From NCBI GenBank assembly GCA_021739805.1, contig JAIPBB010000164.1, positions 1-11,680 of the forward strand: a stretch of 11,680 nucleotides of DNA, in the 5' to 3' direction. The position numbers and the translations under genes are program-made. The notes below the pieces were generated by a model, which saw only the letters and a list, made by a program, of their open reading frames with translations, ran no database searches and was not told the DNA's origin. Positions within the stretch are counted from its first letter, which is position 1. Each line of letters opens with the position of its first letter. Below are positions 1-7,744 of this stretch, piece by piece. Source of the DNA: Saprospiraceae bacterium. GTDB lineage: Bacteria; Bacteroidota; Bacteroidia; Bacteroidales; JAIPBB01.

Positions 1-83
1 AAGGATGAATCTATTCCTATTAAATCAAAATATTCAACAAATTCTTTAGGTAGGATATGCTTGAGTATTTCTTCTTGGTTCAT
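1..83 (-). CDS. IS transposase, N-terminal end (partial, runs off window)
   Basis: The complement of the first 83 bases reads from an ATG at 83 as MNQEEILKHILPKEFVEYFD followed by LIGIDSS, then leaves the window. From memory, the pattern of a short leader, ILP, then a hydrophobic/acidic EYF(D/E)L segment resembles the N-terminal region of Bacteroidota ISAon1-type transposases, whose first ORF commonly opens with LLLPEGxxEYFEL. Only 27 residues are visible, so the family call is tentative and no catalytic residue can be seen. The gene is divergent from the large T9SS-sorted gene, and the spacer is only about 20-50 bp to the point where that protein becomes recognisable. That fits an insertion sequence that landed in or at the 5' part of that gene. 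It could instead be an unrelated small hypothetical protein. Confidence 0.45.
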   Translation of the reverse strand, partial: MNQEEILKHILPKEFVEYFDLIGIDSS

Positions 84-158
84 AGTTCAAATATAATATA
101 TTAAATCTATACTCCCCCTATTTTTTCCATTGAGCCCTTTTCATCCGCTGGATATCCT

Positions 159-2597
159 ATGAATTATTCTGTTTGGGTAGATTTTGATGATAACGGAACT
201 TTTAATTCATCTGAACAAGTTGTTGCATATACAAATTCAGCTGGAGCTTATACTGTAAACACTAATTTCACAGTTCCTACTTATGCAGCTCCCGGTTCAC
301 ACAAAATGAGAGTGCGTGCCGAATATTATGGATATGCTGTTCCAAGCGACCCATGCGGCGCACTTCAATATGGTGAAACAGAAGATTATGCATTGGTTGT
401 AAATACAAGTATTCCTAATGATCCAACATCTATCACTGCATCAACAAATACTGTATGCCTTGGTTCAAGCACAATACTTACATGTGTTGACCCTGTTGGT
501 ACAGTTGAATGGACTACAGGAAGCTGTGGTGGAACAATCGTTTCTACCGGAAATTCAATTACTGTTTCTCCAACATCAACAACTACTTATTATGCTAGAA
601 ATTATGACAATGGACAATATAGTAATGGATGTGCAACAATTACTATCACAGTTAATTCTGCACCTGTTATAAATTGCTCATCCAATATTTCGGTTAATAA
701 CGACACGAATCAATGCGGAGCAGTTGTAACATTTAATACAATATCAACCGGTTTACCTACTCCAACAATGACTTACTCACACACTTCAGGCAGTTTATTC
801 GCTGTAGGAACTACAACAGTTATTGCTACTGCAACTAACAGTTGTGGAGTTGATACTTGTTCATTTGATATTACTGTGGTTGATAATATCATCCCAACCG
901 TTTTAACTCAAAACCTAACCGTTTATCTTGACGCTGCTGGCCAGGCTTCTATTACTGTTCCTATGATTGATAATGCTTCATTCGATAATTGCGGCATTGC
1001 TTCATTGGTGCTTGATAATATGAACTTCACTTGTTCAAATGTTGGTGCAAACACTGTGACTTTAACTGCAACAGATGTAAATGGAAACATAAACTCTGCT
1101 ACAGCGACTGTGACTGTTGTTGATGCAATTCTTCCAACTGTTATCACTCAAAATGTAACTATCTATCTTGATGCAGCAGGACAAGCGTCCATCACTGTTC
1201 CTATGATTGATAATGTTTCTTTTGATAATTGTGGAATTGCAACATTGGTTCTAGACAATATGAACTTCACTTGTTCTAATGTTGGAGCAAACACTGTGAC
1301 TTTAACTGCAACAGATGTAAATGGAAACATAAACTCTGCTACAGCAACTGTGACTGTTGTTGATGCAATTCTTCCAACTGTTATCACTCAAAATGTAACT
1401 ATCTATCTTGATGCAGCCGGACAAGCGTCCATCACTGTTCCTATGATTGATAATGTTTCATTTGATAATTGTGGAATTGCTACATTGGTTCTTGATAATA
1501 TGAGCTTCACTTGTTCAAATGTTGGTGCAAACACAGTTATATTAACTGCAACAGATGTAAATGGAAACGTAAATTCAGCCACTGCAGTAATCACAGTTGT
1601 TGATGCAGTAGCTCCAATTGCACTTTGCCAACCGGTGACAGTAACAATTTCTGGTGGAACTGCTTCAATCACACCACAAATGGTTGATAATGGTTCGAAC
1701 GATGCTTGCGGTATTCAATCTCTTTCTGTTAATCCAAAAACATTTGATTGTTCAAATATTGGAGCAAACCCTGTTATTTTAACAGTAACTGATAATAACG
1801 GAAATGTGTCCACTTGTCAAACAACAGTAACTGTAAATGGAGTTGTTCCATCTTGTGATATTAATATTACTCTTGAAAACAATACTTATACAGGTGGTGA
1901 TGGACAAACTATATTTCTTGGTTACGGTCCTCAGTCATTAACAGCAACTGTTAATCCAATTGGTGGTGGTCCATTTACTTATAACTGGACTGGTGGAAAC
2001 GGGTTCTTAAGTTCAACTTCTTCAGCCAATCCGGTTTTCGAACCGACTACTGCAGGAGTTTACACTCTTACTTGCACCGTTACTAATAGTTATGGTTGCG
2101 AAACAACTTGCGATGTTTCAATATGCGTTATGGATATTCGTGCAGGTGGAAATGGCAACAATGCTAAAGTTTACCTTTGTCATGTACCAAATGGAAACAT
2201 AAACAAAGCAAAAACTTTGAGTATCAGTGTTAATGCTGTTCCTGCTCATTTAGGTAATCATGCAGGTGATAAACTTGGCAGTTGTAATCAAAGTTGTGGT
2301 AGTATAACCGCAAGAGGAATTGCTTTTGAAGAACATAGTGATTCAGAGCACGAAGCTGAATTGAATGTTTATCCTAATCCTTCTAACGAATCATTTAACA
2401 TTATTCTAATCTCTCATAATGAAGAAGAAGTTAGTTTATCAGTTTATGATGTTTCAGGAAGATTGGTAAGCAAACATGAAAACTTTATGCCAAATGATGA
2501 AACAAACTTTGGTAAAGAATTACCAACAGGTGTTTTCTTTGTGAAAATCATTCAGGGTGATTTTATTAAAACTATTAAAGTTGTAAAAGTTCAGTAA
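159..2597 (+). CDS. 5'-truncated modular secreted protein with HYR-like repeats and T9SS sorting domain
   Basis: Large surface or secreted protein, probably adhesive or structural, made for type IX secretion but now lacking its N-terminus. Domains by residue from the ATG at 159: GEVED-like, about 1-82 (VWVDFDDNGTF near the start, YGETEDYALVV at the end); Ig-like, about 84-165; HYR-like, about 166-243; three nearly identical 80-residue Cys-containing repeats, about 246-485, and a diverged fourth to about 560; PKD-like, about 566-660; a CHVPNG...AHLGNHAGD segment, about 670-710; T9SS type A tail, about 735-812 (LNVYPNPSNESF, then VYDVSGRLV, ending IKTIKVVKVQ). The frame is open back to a stop at 102-104, and the residues before the ATG (FSSAGYP) still look like GEVED sequence, so the ATG is internal to the ancestral gene. 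No signal peptide, promoter or ribosome site is visible. It may be a pseudogene, or be expressed from a promoter in the adjoining insertion sequence. The terminator at 2621 belongs to it. Confidence 0.85.
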   Translation: MNYSVWVDFDDNGTFNSSEQVVAYTNSAGAYTVNTNFTVPTYAAPGSHKMRVRAEYYGYAVPSDPCGALQYGETEDYALVVNTSIPNDPTSITASTNTVCLGSSTILTCVDPVGTVEWTTGSCGGTIVSTGNSITVSPTSTTTYYARNYDNGQYSNGCATITITVNSAPVINCSSNISVNNDTNQCGAVVTFNTISTGLPTPTMTYSHTSGSLFAVGTTTVIATATNSCGVDTCSFDITVVDNIIPTVLTQNLTVYLDAAGQASITVPMIDNASFDNCGIASLVLDNMNFTCSNVGANTVTLTATDVNGNINSATATVTVVDAILPTVITQNVTIYLDAAGQASITVPMIDNVSFDNCGIATLVLDNMNFTCSNVGANTVTLTATDVNGNINSATATVTVVDAILPTVITQNVTIYLDAAGQASITVPMIDNVSFDNCGIATLVLDNMSFTCSNVGANTVILTATDVNGNVNSATAVITVVDAVAPIALCQPVTVTISGGTASITPQMVDNGSNDACGIQSLSVNPKTFDCSNIGANPVILTVTDNNGNVSTCQTTVTVNGVVPSCDINITLENNTYTGGDGQTIFLGYGPQSLTATVNPIGGGPFTYNWTGGNGFLSSTSSANPVFEPTTAGVYTLTCTVTNSYGCETTCDVSICVMDIRAGGNGNNAKVYLCHVPNGNINKAKTLSISVNAVPAHLGNHAGDKLGSCNQSCGSITARGIAFEEHSDSEHEAELNVYPNPSNESFNIILISHNEEEVSLSVYDVSGRLVSKHENFMPNDETNFGKELPTGVFFVKIIQGDFIKTIKVVKVQ
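895..1614 (+). repeat. Three tandem 240-bp coding repeats (80 aa each)
   Basis: The sequence repeats with an exact 240-bp period, so each base aligns with the base 240 positions later across three units (about 895-1134, 1135-1374, 1375-1614). Units 2 and 3 differ at only a handful of positions, and the stretch about 1021-1140 differs from 1261-1380 at three bases. Each unit encodes the pattern P-T-V-x-T-Q-N...YLDAAGQASITVPMIDN...FDNCGI...LVLDNM...FTCSNVGANTV...TVVD, with two cysteines. A fourth, clearly diverged unit (about 1615-1834) keeps VDNGSNDACGI and FDCSNIGANPV. Such homogeneity suggests recent duplication or gene conversion, and copy number probably varies between strains. Confidence 0.93.
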
Positions 2598-2620
2598 TAA
2601 ACTAATTTTAAAATTATTTA

Positions 2621-2657
2621 AGAGCCTGACAATTAATTTTGTCAGGCTCTTTTTTTT
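2621..2657 (+). terminator. Strong Rho-independent terminator after the T9SS-sorted protein gene
   Basis: A perfect 10-bp stem, AGAGCCTGAC (2621-2630) with GTCAGGCTCT (2641-2650), can be extended inward by two A-T pairs and is followed by a run of T to 2657. It lies 23 bases after the stop codon at 2597. A-residues before the stem also give partial terminator character on the minus strand, but nothing on that strand needs it here. Confidence 0.93.
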
Positions 2658-2723
2658 ACCAATTAAATTTGTGTAATAGAACTATTGCTTTGAAAATACT
2701 AATCAACTCAAACAAAAGTTTTT

Positions 2724-2753
2724 TTGGCAAATACTAATAAATTTTTAAATTTG
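2724..2753 (+). promoter_or_regulatory. Bacteroidota-type -33/-7 promoter of the ArsR-type regulator
   Basis: A TTG at 2724-2726 is followed 19 bases later by TAAATTTG at 2746-2753, a full match to the Bacteroidota TTG(19-21)TAnnTTTG consensus. Transcription would begin around 2760, leaving a leader of only about 10 bases before the ATG at 2770. GCAAAT (2727-2732) and ATTTGC (2749-2754) form an inverted repeat across the spacer and -7 element, and AAATTT occurs twice (2739-2744, 2747-2752). This is a plausible operator for autoregulation (inference). Confidence 0.72.
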
Positions 2754-2769
2754 CACAAAACAAAACATT

Positions 2770-3069
2770 ATGGCAAAGCAAAAAATCGACCTCGAAAAAT
2801 TTGAAAACCTGGCAGGAAAACTAAAGTTAATGAAGCATCCAATGAGAATTGCTATTATTGAACTTCTTGATGAAAGACCAATGAATGTTACTGAAATTTA
2901 TACTCATTTTCAAATTTTTCAAGCAAGTGCATCGCATCATTTAAACATACTCAAAAACCATGGGCTTATAACTAAAAGAGCGGATGGAAAAAGCATGATG
3001 TATTCTGTTAGAAAAAATGCATTGAAGCAAATGGTAGAATGCATTGAAGGTTTACAATTAGAAAAATAA
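2770..3069 (+). CDS. ArsR-type winged-helix transcriptional regulator
   Basis: A 99-residue protein of the usual size for small ArsR/SmtB-type repressors. After a short helix it has LKLMKHPMRIAIIELLDE (residues about 18-36), then a helix-turn-helix in which ASASHHLNILKNHGLI (about 53-68) is the recognition part, and a wing (KRADGKSMMYSVRKN). These are characteristic of the family, which binds DNA as a dimer, usually at its own promoter. There is no CxC metal-binding motif on the recognition helix and only one cysteine (VECIEG), so a classical arsenic/cadmium sensor is unlikely and the signal is unknown. It has its own promoter and appears monocistronic: the terminator lies upstream and the downstream neighbour is convergent. 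No obvious target gene adjoins it; the porQ and T9SS-sorted genes are only neighbours. Confidence 0.88.
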   Translation: MAKQKIDLEKFENLAGKLKLMKHPMRIAIIELLDERPMNVTEIYTHFQIFQASASHHLNILKNHGLITKRADGKSMMYSVRKNALKQMVECIEGLQLEK

Positions 3070-3393
3070 ACCGTTCCACCTTGGTAGTTTTTCGTTTTTA
3101 GAATATGCTTCGACTGAAGTAAATTCATCAAGATTCTATTATTTTACATTTATTTTATTACAATCATTTATATGATTTTATATCATATTTTTAGCTAGAT
3201 TGCTACATATAATACTAATTGTTAATTCAAAATTACCAAAAGAGATTCTGAATTTTACAATGGTTAATGCCGATTAAATATTTATCAAATTAAAAATTTT
3301 GACTGTTATCTATTTTACATCGGTATTAAAATAATTGTAAAGCATCGGAATTTATTAGGTTTGGCTCTTTTTGATAAGATTTATAATTGAAAA
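3070..3393. other. 324-bp AT-rich convergent intergenic region, no gene seen
   Basis: This spacer separates the 3' ends of the ArsR-type gene and porQ. It has no long open frame and no strong stem followed by a T-run. The only structure seen is a weak hairpin at about 3109-3124 (CTTC...GAAG, four firm pairs and a G-T). A CATCGG motif occurs twice (about 3319 and 3344) with no clear meaning. The region may contain eroded sequence, but I recognise nothing. Confidence 0.6.
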
Positions 3394-4458
3394 TTATGAA
3401 CTCTTCTTTGAAAATCCTGAAAGATTAGTTGTTAAAGTTATGTGGTTTGGTGCTCCTGCAAGGTGATATGTATCTCGGCCATAACTAATATTGAATTTTG
3501 AAATTCTAATGCCAAATCCCCATGAAAAGCCAATCATTCCAACTTTTGATTCAACTTTCAGATCTTTTCTTTTTTGATAATTATAACCAAAACGAACATT
3601 AAAATTCTTTGTAGGCACAAACTCTCCTCCAATCACAATATGACGCATTAGTTTGTCACCAAAATTTTGAAGCTTTTTATCAGGAATTTCTTCTCCTGTA
3701 AGTGGATCGGTTGTTTGCTTTGGAAAGTTTGGGTCTTCATAAGTTAAATCCCATTTTTCGAGATTATTTGCCAGAACAGAAAATCTGAACGGTGCTTTAT
3801 CGAGCTTTTTAGAAAGTCCCAATTGAATTTCAAAAGGAATTGGTTCATTATTACCATCAATGTATGGCTTTAGTTGCCTTCCAATATTTTTAAAAATTAA
3901 ACTGGAACAGAACTGTTTGTTATCACTCGCATAAGTTCCTGCTACATCAACAGCAATACCATTAGATTTATATGTATCAAGAATCGAATAAATTCCCTTA
4001 AGGTTGGAACCTATTGAAAAGTTTTCAGTAAGCTCTCTCCCCCATCCTATATTTAAAGCATATTCACTTGCTTGAAATTCATCATAAGTTATTCCTGCCG
4101 CATCAGCTCTTGTAAATTTACCATAATTAATATATTGCATACTTGCAACAAAACTACCGACTTTTTCAAAAGTTTTTGAGTAGGAAGCAAAGCCAAGATT
4201 TATATCAGAAAAATAATCTACAAAACTGAATGCAAGCTGATTATCCATTTCTTTTGAAATCAGTGAAGGATTTGATAATGCAAGAGTTATATCATCGTCT
4301 TTGATAGCCAGAAAATCACCACCCATAGCAGCAATTCTGGCCGAATTTGTTAAATTCAAAAACTCAAATGTGTTGTTTCCTCCCACTTGAGAAAACAATG
4401 TGTTTGAAAAAATTATACTAATCAGAAAAATTATGATGACTTTTTGAAGACTCTTCAT
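3394..4458 (-). CDS. porQ: Type IX secretion system protein PorQ
   Basis: A 354-residue predicted outer-membrane beta-barrel protein of the PorV/PorQ type. Residues 1-23 are a signal peptide (KVIIIFLISIIFSNTLFS) with Q24 as probable first mature residue, typical for this phylum. The mature start VGGNNTFEFLNLTNSARIAAMGG is the recognisable PorQ opening, and alternating hydrophobic/polar strands continue to the end (GFSWGFGIRISKFNISYGRD near the C-terminus). In Porphyromonas PorQ is needed for T9SS function and is thought to act in the outer membrane with the attachment/sortase machinery (known of the family). It is monocistronic here, convergent with the regulator and divergent from the TonB receptor. 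Its presence means a working T9SS probably exists elsewhere in the genome, consistent with the sorting-domain protein at 159-2597. The start at 4458 is supported by the signal peptide and the -7 box just upstream. Confidence 0.9.
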   Translation of the reverse strand: MKSLQKVIIIFLISIIFSNTLFSQVGGNNTFEFLNLTNSARIAAMGGDFLAIKDDDITLALSNPSLISKEMDNQLAFSFVDYFSDINLGFASYSKTFEKVGSFVASMQYINYGKFTRADAAGITYDEFQASEYALNIGWGRELTENFSIGSNLKGIYSILDTYKSNGIAVDVAGTYASDNKQFCSSLIFKNIGRQLKPYIDGNNEPIPFEIQLGLSKKLDKAPFRFSVLANNLEKWDLTYEDPNFPKQTTDPLTGEEIPDKKLQNFGDKLMRHIVIGGEFVPTKNFNVRFGYNYQKRKDLKVESKVGMIGFSWGFGIRISKFNISYGRDTYHLAGAPNHITLTTNLSGFSKKSS

Positions 4459-4480
4459 TATTGTAAAATATAAGCTTATG

Positions 4481-4488
4481 CAAAAATA
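4481..4488 (-). promoter_or_regulatory. Probable -7 element of porQ
   Basis: On the minus strand TATTTTTG matches TAnnTTTG, 22 bases ahead of the porQ ATG. At the -33 distance there is only a T-rich GTTTTTTT run (about 4503-4510) rather than a clean TTG, so this is a partial match. Confidence 0.5.
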
Positions 4489-4704
4489 TTTATAATATGC
4501 TTAAAAAAACGTCTTATGTATCTATTTATTACTTTGCACATTGAATTTTTAATATTAATTTATGATTTCCTTATAAAACATTAATAATTAAAATAAAACT
4601 AAATATTAAGCATATGGTATAATTTTTGGTTAAAAATGCTCCATTTTCCGCAAATAAACTTTGATATTTTTTAATTCAACCAAAACAATTTACAATTTAA
4701 TTAA

Positions 4705-7101
4705 ATGAAAACTAAGCTAGTATTAATATTTCTAATCTTTTATTCAGCAATTGGATTTTCTCAAATGGTAAAGGTTTATGAGAAATCAGGAAAACATGGA
4801 GTCTCAAATGTTTTTATTTACAACACACAGAAAACAAAATCGGCATTAACTAACTCCGAAGGCAAAGTTGACCTTTCTATTTTCGACATTAGTGATACTT
4901 TATGTTTCCAGCATATTTCATATCAACTCACCAAAATTACAATGAAAAAAGCCAAAAGTAATGGCTACATAATTTACTTAAAAGATAAAACTATGACTTT
5001 CGAACCCTGGGAAATTATTGGTTCAAAACTTGGCGAAGAACGTTCAGAAGTTGCTAATAAAATAAAAACTATCGACAACAAAAGTATCAAGCTTTTCAAT
5101 CCACAAACAACTGCTGATGTTTTGGCATCATCAAATGAAGTATTTGTTCAAAAAAGCCAATTAGGTGGTGGAAGCCCGATGATTAGAGGGTTCTCAGCAA
5201 ATTCAGTTCTAATTGTTGTTGATGGTGTTAGGATAAACAATGCAATTTTTCGTAGTGGCAATCTTCAAAATGTGATTTCAATCGACCCAAATACTATTGA
5301 AACAGCGGAAGTAATTTATGGTCCCGGTTCAGTTATTTATGGTAGCGATGCTCTTGGTGGTGTTATGTTTTTCCGAACTACAAATCCTAAACTTAGCCAA
5401 ACAAATAAAGCCAAATTCTCTATGAATGTTTTAAGCCGAATTTCCACCGCAAATAATGAAAAAACCGCACATGCTGATTACAATCTTGGATTTAAGAAAT
5501 TTGCATTCTATGGAAGTTATACTCAAAGTGATTTTGGCGATTTAATGTCAGGGAAAAATTTTAATCCCGATTATCCTGATTTTGGTAAAAGACCCGAATT
5601 TGTTGACACTTACAATGGAGTTGATAAAATTATTCAAAATGAAAATCAAAGTGAGCAAAGGCAATCAGCTTATGATCAAACTAATATAACTCAAAAAATC
5701 AGGTTCAAACCAAATTCAAAGCTTGATTTCAACTATAGTTTTCATTATTCAACAACATCAAATATTCCCAGATACGACCGCTTAGTTCAATATAAAGATA
5801 GCCTTTTAAAATATGCAAAATGGTATTATGGTCCGCAAAAATGGATAATGAATTCTTTAAATATTTACTATAAGGATTCGACACTTTTGTTTGATGAAAT
5901 TAAATTTATAGCTGCTTATCAGGATGTTGAAGAAAGTCGCCACGACAGAAAATTTCAAAGTTCGAAACTTACTTCAAGAACCGAAAAAGTGAAAGTGTTT
6001 TCAATAAATCTTGATTTTGAAAAAATGATTAACAAAAATAATTTCCTATTCTATGGAATTGAAACAGCATATAATGATGTAAATTCTTCAGGACAGATTT
6101 ATGACTCACAAACATCTCAAACTTACGCAACTTCTTCAAGATATCCTGATGGTGGAACAAGCTATCAATCATATGCTGCCTACACAAGCTTAAAAACTCT
6201 TTTAACAAAAAAACTTAGTTTGATAAGCGGAATCAGATATACCCAAATACTTCTTAATTCAAAGTTTAATACAAATCCTTATAGTTTTCCTTTTAATGAA
6301 TTAGATATCAATACGGGTGCATTAAACGGCAGCATTGGATTATTAGTAAAACAAAACGAAAAACTCTTTTATAGTATTAATGCTTCTTCCGGTTTTAGAG
6401 CACCAAACCTTGATGATGTTGGAAAAGTTTTTGATTCGGAACCGGGAAGTGTAATTGTTCCAAACGCAAACTTAAAGCCTGAATATGCATATAATATTGA
6501 TTTCAACATCAATAAAAAGTTTTTCAATTCATTAGAAATTGAATTATCGGCATTTTACACTTATTTGAAAGATGCAATGGTAAGAAGGGATTTTCAGTTC
6601 AATAATCAGGATTCTATAATGTACGATGATGAATTAAGCAAAGTATCCGCAATTGTAAACGCCGGCAAAGCAAACATCTACGGCTTAAGTGGGGGTATTA
6701 TTTATGATATTTCAGATTATATTAAAATCAGTACTCATTTAACATGGATGGAAGGCGAAGATGATGAAGGATTTCCAATTCGGCATGTAACTCCTTTGTT
6801 TGGTAATACTTCAATTACTTACAAACAGGGAATTTCGCAATTAAGCATTTATGCCAATTATAATGGCTGGAAACATTTTGATGAGATGCCACCTTCAGAA
6901 CTCTCAAAAACAGATATGTACACAGTTGACGGCTCTCCATCCTGGTACACTTTGAATATAAAATCAACTTTTGATTTAAGTGCAAATATTAGCCTTAACC
7001 TTGGAATAGAAAACATCCTGGATTTACACTATCGTACTTATTCATCAGGGATATCAGCTCCGGGAAGGAATTTTGTTGCAGCTTTGAGAGCTTCATTTTA
7101 A
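4705..7101 (+). CDS. TonB-dependent outer-membrane receptor, possibly heme/haemoprotein type
   Basis: A 798-residue outer-membrane active transporter powered by TonB-ExbB-ExbD. In order: signal peptide 1-19 (LVLIFLIFYSAIGFS, then Q20); a carboxypeptidase-regulatory-like beta domain, about 21-95, typical of Bacteroidota receptors; a plug, about 110-230, with GGGSPMIRGFSANSVLIVVDGVRINN starting near 155 and VIYGPGSVIYGSDALGGVMFF; then a 22-strand barrel ending ISAPGRNFVAALRASF with a terminal Phe, the BAM signal. Barrel residues FRAP (564-567) followed by NANL (587-590) recall the FRAP/NPNL pair conserved in heme/haemoglobin receptors such as HmuR. NANL is a variant and the heme-ligating histidines cannot be assigned by eye, so the substrate is an inference. 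There is no SusD partner, so it is not a SusC. It is monocistronic; its stop lies 5 bp from the convergent coaE stop. Confidence 0.88.
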   Translation: MKTKLVLIFLIFYSAIGFSQMVKVYEKSGKHGVSNVFIYNTQKTKSALTNSEGKVDLSIFDISDTLCFQHISYQLTKITMKKAKSNGYIIYLKDKTMTFEPWEIIGSKLGEERSEVANKIKTIDNKSIKLFNPQTTADVLASSNEVFVQKSQLGGGSPMIRGFSANSVLIVVDGVRINNAIFRSGNLQNVISIDPNTIETAEVIYGPGSVIYGSDALGGVMFFRTTNPKLSQTNKAKFSMNVLSRISTANNEKTAHADYNLGFKKFAFYGSYTQSDFGDLMSGKNFNPDYPDFGKRPEFVDTYNGVDKIIQNENQSEQRQSAYDQTNITQKIRFKPNSKLDFNYSFHYSTTSNIPRYDRLVQYKDSLLKYAKWYYGPQKWIMNSLNIYYKDSTLLFDEIKFIAAYQDVEESRHDRKFQSSKLTSRTEKVKVFSINLDFEKMINKNNFLFYGIETAYNDVNSSGQIYDSQTSQTYATSSRYPDGGTSYQSYAAYTSLKTLLTKKLSLISGIRYTQILLNSKFNTNPYSFPFNELDINTGALNGSIGLLVKQNEKLFYSINASSGFRAPNLDDVGKVFDSEPGSVIVPNANLKPEYAYNIDFNINKKFFNSLEIELSAFYTYLKDAMVRRDFQFNNQDSIMYDDELSKVSAIVNAGKANIYGLSGGIIYDISDYIKISTHLTWMEGEDDEGFPIRHVTPLFGNTSITYKQGISQLSIYANYNGWKHFDEMPPSELSKTDMYTVDGSPSWYTLNIKSTFDLSANISLNLGIENILDLHYRTYSSGISAPGRNFVAALRASF

Positions 7102-7106
7102 TCTTT

Positions 7107-7691
7107 TCAAATTTCTAAAAGTTCATTGTGAATTTTTAAAACTTGTGGAATAATCATTTGTCTTCCATTGTTTTCAATTACAAAGTCAGCTTTTTGAACT
7201 TTTTCTTCGTTGCTCCATTGGTTTTTCATTCTTTGATAAACCTCTGCAGAAGTAATTCTATCTCGTTTTGCAACTCTTCTCAAGCGTAAGTCTTCGACTG
7301 CTGAAACCGTAATAATTTTATCAAAATAATGTTGTAAAGAAGATTCATAAATTATAGCGGATTCAAGAATCACATAGTCAGCATTTTTATGCTTATCAGC
7401 CCATTCTAAAAACCTATTCATCACCAAAGGATGAATTATTGCGTTAATGCTTTTCAGAGCTTCCTTATCATTAAAAACTAAAGATGCCATTGAAGTTTTG
7501 TCAATCTCCCCTGCCACATTGAAAACTTTATCACCAAAAATATCATGAATTTCCTTTATTACTTTTGGGTCAGAAAATAATTCTTTAGCTTCATCATCAG
7601 CTTTAAAAACCAAAATTCCAAGTTTGAAAAATATTTCTGAAACGGTTGTTTTCCCACTTCCAATACTTCCGGTGATGCAGACTTTTAGCAT
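7107..7691 (-). CDS. coaE: Dephospho-CoA kinase
   Basis: A 194-residue cytosolic enzyme that phosphorylates the 3'-OH of the dephospho-CoA ribose with ATP, the final step of CoA synthesis. Visible features: Walker A loop GSIGSGKT (residues 8-15), FKADDEAKELF (about 29-39) in place of the usual DAD segment of the CoA-binding site, INAIIHPLV (about 81-89), the strand VILESAIIYES (about 106-116) where other phyla have VxPLLFE, and lid residues RLRRVAKRDRIT with QRMKNQW. Length is normal. It is the last gene of the nusB-DUF1573-yajC-ybbR-coaE cluster, separated from ybbR by 251 bp of repeats. No -7 box was found just upstream, so it probably depends on read-through across the repeats. Its 3' end collides with the TonB receptor gene with no terminator between. 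Confidence 0.95.
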   Translation of the reverse strand: MLKVCITGSIGSGKTTVSEIFFKLGILVFKADDEAKELFSDPKVIKEIHDIFGDKVFNVAGEIDKTSMASLVFNDKEALKSINAIIHPLVMNRFLEWADKHKNADYVILESAIIYESSLQHYFDKIITVSAVEDLRLRRVAKRDRITSAEVYQRMKNQWSNEEKVQKADFVIENNGRQMIIPQVLKIHNELLEI

Positions 7692-7744
7692 ATTAAATTT
7701 GTGTTACTTTTTGGCTTAAAATTATAATTTCTTGTGCTTGTTTC

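Noticed and set aside
418..672. 84-codon plus-strand frame inside the large gene
   Set aside because: Overlaps the clear domain-containing frame and has low-complexity Leu/Gln-rich composition from a frame shift of it.
923..1672. Three similar minus-strand open frames opposite the large repeat protein
   Set aside because: They recur with the 240-bp period and simply mirror the codon pattern of the plus-strand repeats; no family resemblance.
3109..3124. Hairpin after the ArsR-type gene as terminator
   Set aside because: Only four firm pairs and no T-run after it.
4615..4704. Promoter of the TonB receptor gene
   Set aside because: TAAACTTTG at 4655-4663 has one base too many for TAnnTTTG, and AATTTTTG at 4621-4628 misses the first T with no -33 partner; neither is good enough to annotate. 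No Fur-like box was recognised.
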